A program made the position numbers and the translations under genes. A stretch of 64,000 nt of DNA. Origin: Luzula sylvatica. Taxonomy: Eukaryota > Streptophyta > Magnoliopsida > Poales > Juncaceae. Below the pieces are notes generated by a model. That model was not told where the DNA came from, did no database searches, and saw nothing but the letters and a program-made list of their open reading frames with translations. Shown piece after piece: positions 57,341 to 64,000 of the stretch; position 1 is the first letter of the stretch, and each line of letters begins with the position of its first letter. Location of the stretch: NCBI GenBank assembly GCA_946800325.1, contig OX326961.1:49393793-49457792 (forward strand), in the 5' to 3' direction.

Positions 57341-58384
57341 TGAAGGAAATACAGTTATTGATTAACTAGTAGCTTGCACACATGAGGATAGACAAACGTA
57401 TGCGTTCGTCGATACGATTGGATGCATAATAAGATTATGCAAATCTGACAAAAATAATATAGTCAGTCATGACGGACTGTGTGTCAGTCATGACGGACCT
57501 ATATGTTAATCTGTCAGATTACACAAAAATATATACAGTCAGTCATGACGGACTGGTTGGTCCGGACCAAAGGAAATTTTGTGTACCGATCTGTGAGTAT
57601 GAGTCATGACTGACAGTATGTCAGTCATGACTGACAGTATGTCAGTCATGACGGACTGTATGGTCAGTCATGACGGACTGTGATCAGTCATGACGGACTG
57701 TATAGTAACTGCTGTTTCCAGTAATCATGACTAGTCAGTAATGACGGACTGTTGTCAGTCATGACGGACTGTGATCCAAATTCCAGATTAGCAGTTTTCT
57801 TTGTACTCATTAATCCTCTAATTAATGACGTGATTAATATAAGATCTGGATGATCCTTTCCCCTCTCTCTGATCAGTTTTCTACAGAGATTTTTATGCTT
57901 GTGAGACAAGTTATAGAGAGAGCTTGATAATCACCATTAGAGATGAAATTCAAGCAAGTTTACGGCGATTTTAGGGGAATCGCGCGTAACCGAAAGACGC
58001 TAGCTCGAGGAGGATACGAGTAGAGGGATTTCACCTGAAATCCTCTATTGTGATCAAACGAGGGCTAGATGAATGACGAACCGGATGAGATCCGGTTGTA
58101 TACGACAAATCGGAGCTCAATCGAAGGTGTCGAATCGCGCGGGAATGGAATGCGTGTGTTACCGAAGATTGGAGCAGCGAAAAGGCAGCAACTACGCGTT
58201 CAACCCGTCACCGTGATCAATTTCACGTGATATGAATCTATGTCTATAATCGTTATATTCATAGTTAGTTGCACGTAGATTTAGGATTCGTACTCTCGGA
58301 TCGACGACGTGGTCCTCGGGATCGGGTCGGACCGGGCCCTTCAATCCGCTGTGCGGGGCTCGGTAGGGACGCTGATACCCAACA
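57341..58384 (+). repeat. 5' LTR of a copia element (1044 bp) with TCATGA-centred array
   Basis: It starts TGAAGGAAATACAG and ends ACCCAACA. The PBS follows at 58386. Its ends match the solo LTRs at 50211 and 51746, but the U3 middle is different and contains the palindrome array. The U5 part contains 'aggatacgagtagagggatt'. Confidence 0.88.
57462..57771. promoter_or_regulatory. Array of about 10 CAGTCATGACGGACTG units
   Basis: Pseudo-palindromes centred on TCATGA (arms CAGT/ACTG), mostly CAGTCATGACGGACTG, some CAGTCATGACTGACAG. Spacing varies from 20 to 60 bp. One more unit lies after the PBS at about 58636. The placement matches U3, analogous to the AACGGA arrays in other LTRs. Confidence 0.75.
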
Positions 58385-58385
58385 G

Positions 58386-58397
58386 TGGTATCAGAGC
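58386..58397 (+). other. Primer binding site of the copia element
   Basis: TGGTATCAGAGC is separated by one base from the LTR end. The interior that follows (58398-58653) has no coding signal and ends at another LTR start. Confidence 0.88.
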
Positions 58398-58771
58398 GAT
58401 CGTCGCGATTCGATAGTCGAATCAATTCCGGATAAAAGTTATTCGGAAAATCATGTAGAATTAGAACATAAATCATGTAGTTACATAATTAGAACCATAG
58501 GAAATCTTACTAGAGTTTGATCATGTGATGATCAAAAGCCTCTAGAAGTAATCATGAAAGAGTTTCTTGATTAATCGTTTTTCGAAACGATTCAATTTTC
58601 AGATAATTTACTGTAAAAATTGGATTTCAGAAATAGTCAGTCATGACGAACTGTGAAGGAAATAATGCCCTAGGCTTAATGAAATTTTTGAAACTCTTCC
58701 TTCGTATCTAATTAGCGATACACATATCCATTGCTTAAGGGGTTCGGGTAAGTTCCGCTGTGCAATATGGT

Positions 58772-61700
58772 TAGTGTGTTGCTCCCGGGTCGGGTCGGGT
58801 CCGTAGCACACACGGGTTGCACGGGCACGGGTTTAGACGGGCACGGGTGCACGGGTTTGGACGGGTTTCGACGGGCGGGTTTGGACGGGTGCATTTGGAG
58901 GGACGGGAAAAACCCGCCCTTAGACCCGGCGGGCGAGACGGGTCCCGGGCGGGACGGGCGGGTTGACGGGCGGAATAAATTGAAATATTCAAAAAAATAA
59001 ATTTTAAAAATGTGAATAAAAATATAAAAATATTTGGTTAACAATTTTTATTCGAAATAAAAATATGCAACTAATTTTTGACAAGAAAAAAAATTTCAAT
59101 ATGAAAAAAAGTTGAAAAAAAGTTACTCTCCTCCTTTATTCCGGGCTTGAGACCGGCTATGTTACTAATTTACCATGTTAAAAAAATAACATAGGCGGAG
59201 TTCTAATTTTTTTTTTGTTAGTAAATATATAGATGACGTATAATAATATTGAATAATTAGAAAAAAAAAATTAAAGAGTGCATATATAATACCAAACCTA
59301 TATTTGTAGATTGCGCATTTGTTCAATATACCAATGCGGATTTTCTCCATCGGGATCAAATTCATCATCCGTATCAACATCCGTGACAGCGGTACTAGTC
59401 TCTTCAACATTTGGATTTGGATATTCACTTGCGGGAACTAACATAAGTTCGTTTCGATCATCCGCATCAATCCAAACTTTTAGGCATACAAGACGCTCGA
59501 AAACTTTTGGCCCCAACCGGCTCCTTTTATTGATAATCAAAAATAAGTGAAAATTTTAATAATTATGAAAATAAATAAGAATTAAAAAAATTGTACCTTC
59601 TATTGGTAAGAATCCTATTTGCCGAACTAAAACAAGATTCGGAAGGCACTGTTGACATGGGAATAGCGGATATGTCACGAGCCATACTAGATAGAGTGGG
59701 AAAAAGATTTGCATTTCTCTTCCAATAATCTAGAACGTCGACTCCTTCCGGCGCCCCCGGTAATGCAAGATAGCTTTGTAATTCATTTGTGTTAGTTGGC
59801 ATGACACTATCATCATCATCATCATCTAACTCAAGTAACAATGCACTTCGGCTATTAGACCTATTAAGAAATAAAATATATATAGTAAATAAAATATATA
59901 TAGTAAATAAAATATGAGTTTTAAAAATATATACCTAAATCTCGTAGAGGGCGTAGGTTGTGCGGTACTTCTTTGATTGGTGTATTGAGTAAACATTTCT
60001 TCAATCAAAGCTCGTATTTCGGGCTCCTCGGTTCCTCTCGGTAAATCTAAATAAGTCTTGTATTTTTTTACCATTCTTACCGTGTAATGTAACTTGTATG
60101 TCGGATGGAGGACATTTGCAACAATTGTCACTTTTGTTACTTCTTCCCAATATTTTAAAAATTTCTCCTTCATAGCTTCTACAATTGGAGCGAGAGACGG
60201 GTTGGAAATTTCTCCTGCAATTCAAAAAAATATAAGTATATAAAAAATATGTAAGTATATAAAAAAATCCGAATTCAAAAAAAATATGTACCTTTCATTT
60301 CGTCATACACTTTGGCGATGAATAAGAGGTGGTGAAGCAACTCATGCGCGGTTGGTGTATACGAGCAAGACAACTTAACCGTCGCCTTGAAAAAAGCTTC
60401 AAGAAAATTCATCAATAGAACTAATTGGTTCCACTCACTCATGGTTAGCATCATAGTCAATCCTTCGGGCGAGGAGCTCAATTGTTCATCGATAGCATCT
60501 CGATAATTAAGACATCGAGCTAACATTCTATAAGTTGAATTCCAACGGGTATCAACATCCCATGGCACACTCAACTTACTCAAATTCAACCTCTGACATA
60601 AAGCATGAAATTGTTGTTTTCTTACATTATTAGAATAAATAAAAGTAAGACTCTCTTTAAATTTTTTTATCAAACCATCAACCCCGGGTGTTTTAAGTCC
60701 CGACTTTACCGTGAGGTTAAGGATATGACAAGCACATTTTTGGTGAAACATTACTCCGCCCATAATTGGGTTTAGGGCACGGATCAAATATTCTACCGCT
60801 TTAATATTATTGCTAGCATTATCAAAAGAAATGGAAGAAATTTTAGTTTCTAAATCGGTTTTCAAATTATATTCTCTTAAAACACTCATAATTGCTTGAA
60901 AAATTACTTCCGCGGTGTGCGGAAAATCTACTACACGAAAACTAATAACTCTTTTTTGTAAAACCCAAGCGGCATCGATATAATGTGCGGTAATACAAGA
61001 ATAAGAAAGACCATGCTTACCGGCGGTCCAAATATCGGACGTGATTGCAACCTTGAATGGTGCGGTTGCTAATATGACTTGCAATTCATTTTTACCCTCA
61101 ACAAATTAACTTTTAAGTTCTTTGGTCATTTTTCTATAGTGGATCCTTTTGTACAATGGTTGACCAATACCCCTAATCACTAAACGGGCAAAACTCATAC
61201 AACCGGCCATTCTAATTGGTTGTTCTTTTTTGGTAATATACCGGGCGAACTCACTCAACATTTTTTTTTCATCATATCTTTGGTGAGTTCTTGTACCATC
61301 AACATTAATTATGGTTTGTACATGACTACGGTCCGCATGTTCTTGTGGTTCTTCTTTGGCCCTAATATGTTTGTCGGCATGTCTACTAAATGAGTTGGTA
61401 CCATTTGCGCTAGTATACAAATATTCGGCTTTACATTTGCGTACCTTACACCTTGCGCTTACACAATTTCCTTCATCATCGAGTGTCATCTCGAAGAAAC
61501 GCCAAAATGGCTTGGTGTATTTTGCTTTCTTTCTTTTCTTAGAAGCCGACGGCACCGCCGGGTCGACCTCCCTTTCTACTTGAATTTCGACGTCCTCGGA
61601 AGTGGTGGCATGAACGGTTGTGCTAGAACCACCCGTTCCTCCACTTGAATAGTTATGTGGAGATGATTGAGGATAAACATTAAGGTCTTGTGCAAATTGT

Positions 61701-62710
61701 GGTGATGGTTGAAAATATGAAGGAAGGAAATTGGGATTATGTGGATAATTTTGAGGAGGGAAATTGGGATTTTGTGGATAATTAGGGGGAGGAAAATTGG
61801 GATTTTGTGGATAATTAGGGGGAGGAAAATTGGGATAAGTAGGTGTAGGATAATTGAGATTTTGTGGATAATTGCTTGTATCACCGAAAAGAGCATCGCT
61901 TAATCGTCGTCCAATTTCTTCGTTGTTTGAATCAAACGTGTTTTGAGGGTTGTTGTTAGATGGAGATGCCATTTTTCACTACAAAAAATATTATTCCAAG
62001 AAAGTTATACAAACAATTTTAGTTAACATTTTTTAATTACAAAATGTAAGCATATAACTATTTCTCTCCTAATAAATAAAAATCCGAATAAAAAAAATCT
62101 ATAAAAATCCAAAAATAAAATTACATTAAGAAAAATAAATAATAAGATTGGAATTTCATACCTCAAATTTTTCCAAGCGATGTCGAATTTTTGAGATTTT
62201 TTTAGGATACCTCCAACAACTAAATATAACTAAATAACTAATATAACTATTTTTTTTGGATTTTTTTTATATAAACGAATTTAAATAAAATATAAAAAAT
62301 ATTTAGAGCTTTAGAATAATAGAATATGAGAGTTTGAGTGTAGAGAATATGAGAGATTGATAGTTGGTTGTGTGAATTAGTGAATTGGAGGTAGGGGGAT
62401 TTTATAGGGGTACAAATTGGGGGGGATAGAGAAACTAGCCGTTGGTGAACAGTGATTTTAACCGTTACACAGTAAAAGCTTTCAACGGGTCGGGCGGGTG
62501 CACGGGCGGGTCGGGTTACACAGTAACGGGTTTGCCAAACGGGCGGGTTTACACGGGTCTACTGGTAACCATTGGTTGAAACCCTCCCTTGGACCCATAC
62601 CCGTTGACCCGCCGGGTTTCAACCCGTTTGCCAAACGGGCGGGACGGGCGGGTCAAAATCCCGGGCGGGTCGGGTCGGGCGGGACCCTAACGGGTTTTGA
62701 CATAACACTA
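58772..62710 (-). mobile_element. hAT transposon (3939 bp), nearly complete
   Basis: Perfect 8-bp duplication AATATGGT (58764-58771 and 62711-62718). Short TIRs TAGTGTGTTG and, inverted, TAGTGTTATG. About 200 bp at each end are dense in GGGTCGGG/ACGGGCGGG units, the subterminal repeats that bind the transposase in Ac-like elements (family knowledge). A BED-type transposase gene lies on the minus strand with one stop codon. The promoter would lie near 62000-62450. Confidence 0.95.
59298..61972 (-). pseudogene. hAT transposase (BED finger, RNase H-like, dimerisation), one nonsense codon
   Basis: Four exons by GT-AG: 61972-60292, 60214-59935, 59860-59597, 59523-59298, summing to 2451 nt (817 codons), all phases matching. 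Order: N-terminal Pro/Asn repeat (NYPQNPNFPP units, residues ~35-80); BED finger (KPFWRFFEM, CVSARCKVRKCKAEY, SFSRHADKH, ~150-200); RNase H-like catalytic part (AITSDIWTAGKHGLSYSCIT, SFDNASNNI, CACHILNLTVKSGL); hAT dimerisation domain (LDYWKRNANLFPTLSSMARD, VPSESCFSSANRILTNRR). TAA at 61106-61108 (codon 289) lies just before the catalytic domain. Everything else is open, so the copy is very recently disabled or the codon is a read or haplotype difference. RICESLEEPER-type family. Confidence 0.93.
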
Positions 62711-62736
62711 AATATGGTTGCCCGAAAACCTAACAG

Positions 62737-62749
62737 TGGTATCAGAGCC
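62737..62749 (+). other. Primer binding site of the short-LTR copia-like element
   Basis: TGGTATCAGAGCC lies one base after the short LTR end. Confidence 0.85.
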
Positions 62750-62857
62750 ACGTGTATCGTTTATTAGATCGATTTAGTATATTAGATGTACTAGTTTAGA
62801 GTTTCTGAGAATTATAAAACTACATATGTAATTTTGACTGATATTATGCATAAGAAG

Positions 62858-63206
62858 GTGCACTGTCTCGAGCAGAGATTTATTGCATGAGATGCAGGAT
62901 ATTATTATGTTTGAACGAGGATATTATTTTGTTCAAACAGAAATGTGCACTGTCTCACGCTGAGATTTATTGCATAAGATGCATGATATTATTGCATAAG
63001 ATGCAGGATATTATTGCATAAGTATTAGTCGAAATGTATATATATATGTATTTTATAATTCAACGATATATGATATAGCATGACCAAAAATTTTGTGTTG
63101 TGATTGAATGATGTGATTGCATGTTGTAAATTTAATTTATGGCGACCAGTGAGTTGTCCAAGTTGTAAATTTAATTTATGGCGACCGGTGAGTTGTCCAA
63201 GTTGTA
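62858..63206 (+). repeat. Direct repeats in the leader of the short-LTR element
   Basis: GTGCACTGTCTC followed by GAGATTTATTGCAT occurs at 62858 and 62945. GATATTATTGCATAAGATGCA repeats occur between 62985 and 63020. A unit with ATTTATGGCGACC and GTGAGTTGTCCAAG occurs twice (63125-63164, 63164-63206). Each ATG in the last pair opens a nine-residue frame MATxELSKL, which resembles the usual start of copia Gag proteins, and then stops. Confidence 0.7.
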
Positions 63207-63235
63207 AAAGTAGAATAGGTTGTTATTTTATTTAA

Positions 63236-63466
63236 ATGAAGATGAAGGAGTTCATCGACGCAACTATTCTCAAGATGAAGGAGTTCATCGAAGCAACTAT
63301 TCTGGAGATGAAGGAGTTCATCGCCACAAGCAATCACAAGATGAAAGAGTTCATCATCACAACCGATCACATGATGAATAAGCTCGACGCCATAACCGGT
63401 CACATGATGAAGGAGTTCATTGCCACATCCACTTTTATAATGAAAGAGTTCATTATAAGTAATTAA
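63236..63466 (+). CDS. Small protein of seven 11-residue repeats (76 aa)
   Basis: ATG 63236 to stop 63466. Units of 33 bp encode KMKEFIDATIL-like repeats: KMKEFIEATIL, EMKEFIATSNH, KMKEFIITTDH, MMNKLDAITGH, MMKEFIATSTF, IMKEFIISN. Spacing of hydrophobic Met/Phe/Ile residues at 11-residue period predicts an amphipathic helix of hendecad coiled-coil type. It stands where Gag would start in the element whose PBS is at 62737. The reading frame is open through all repeats despite base changes, which argues for coding or recent amplification. No family recognised. Confidence 0.5.
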   Translation: MKMKEFIDATILKMKEFIEATILEMKEFIATSNHKMKEFIITTDHMMNKLDAITGHMMKEFIATSTFIMKEFIISN

Positions 63467-64000
63467 TTAGAGATCTTTATAGTGGCTTATAAAGATCATG
63501 GTCATGCTATATCATTTAATTATTCTGTGATGTGTGATGTGATATGCTTATACATGTGATAAATAAATTAGAAATCCCTCTACTAATTATTAAGTGGAGA
63601 AAATGCCTCCCATATTCTGAAATTCTCAGGGCCTTTATATCACTCACATGGGTCATGCCAAAGCTGGTGTGAGCTTATATAGTTGGCGGGAGAATATGCA
63701 TTGATTAATTACCGACATAGGTCATGCCAAAACTGGGTGTGTTGGTAGATTAATTGGATGATATTCAGTTATGGTTAGTACTTAACTAAGTAGCAAGTCG
63801 GACTTGAACTTAGGGCATAAGATGAGATATGTACACACGTGGATTTTGAGTTGGACTCAAAAACCACGATCTCATAAATGATCTCAAGAGTTGCATGGAG
63901 ATGCAATTGGATTTGATCCTACCTAAATAACAGAATTCTGAGACGAGCCAAAGCACGCTTAGGATTTTTCGAAATATGGATCTTGAGCCACTATGGTACA
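63467..64000 (+). other. Interior of the short-LTR element, continuing beyond the window
   Basis: Non-coding. GGTCATGCCAAA occurs twice (63651, 63721), each followed by TGG..GTG. No LTR or PPT is reached before the window ends. Confidence 0.5.

Larger units (their letters stand above)
58654..62735 (+). repeat. Very short LTR (about 135 bp), split by a hAT transposon
   Basis: TGAAGGAAATAATG (58654) to CCTAACA (62735) with 58772-62718 removed (transposon plus one TSD copy) leaves about 135 bp. A tRNA-iMet PBS follows immediately. Either this is a TRIM-like short LTR or a truncated longer LTR. The start resembles common copia LTR starts. Confidence 0.55.

Noticed and set aside
61356..61896. Plus- and minus-strand frames overlapping the hAT N terminus
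   Set aside because: Shadows of the Pro/Asn repeat region and BED finger of the transposase gene.

Overview
The window is eukaryotic plant DNA, almost certainly from a eudicot. It has AT-rich spacers, GT-AG introns, two wall-associated receptor kinase (WAK) loci, a TRAPPC1/BET5-like gene, and dense nested transposons of typical plant families. I cannot name the species. The only complete-looking host protein gene is the minus-strand WAK gene at 35866-40709, whose three exons join in frame to 750 aa. The plus-strand WAK (29163-32878) and both TRAPPC1 copies are damaged.

Layout. 1-929: 3' end of a Ty1/copia-type element whose LTR sits in the 3' LTR of a gypsy element. 930-17470: a minus-strand Athila-like Ty3/gypsy element with gag-protease, RT, RNase H and integrase, broken by two stops and a 33-bp homopolymer frameshift. 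Inside it, at 6564-14691, lies a very young plus-strand copia/Sirevirus-like element. It has 1408-bp LTRs with only two differences seen, a perfect ATTCC target duplication, a gag ORF, a second ORF with no pol, and several polypurine tracts. 17471-22457: a duplicated WAK tail plus TRAPPC1 block, into which a PIF/Harbinger-like element and a solo Athila-type LTR inserted. 22458-29162: MITEs and a deleted hAT element. 29163-40709: WAK (with a LINE insertion), TRAPPC1, and a WAK on the opposite strand. 41251-47332: MITEs, a Mutator-like element and a foldback MULE nested in it. 47811-52735: a short-LTR element with no recognisable pol, carrying a nested pair of MITEs and two solo copia LTRs in opposite orientation. 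52732-58653: fragments of three copia elements. 58654-64000: a copia-like element with a very short LTR split by a nearly intact 3.9-kb hAT transposon, followed by an interior that encodes an 11-residue repeat protein.

The most interesting signal is a set of dense arrays of short palindromes. TCCGTT-NN-AACGGA half-sites recur in the Athila-like gypsy element (LTR and pre-PPT region) and, with the same half-site and 2-bp spacing, in unrelated copia LTRs directly upstream of TATA boxes. They recur again between the two ORFs of the young copia. A third LTR carries an analogous array built on a different palindrome centred on TCATGA. These look like independently amplified cis-regulatory arrays. 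The half-site contains AACGG, the core of plant MYB/MSA sites. The regulatory role is inference.
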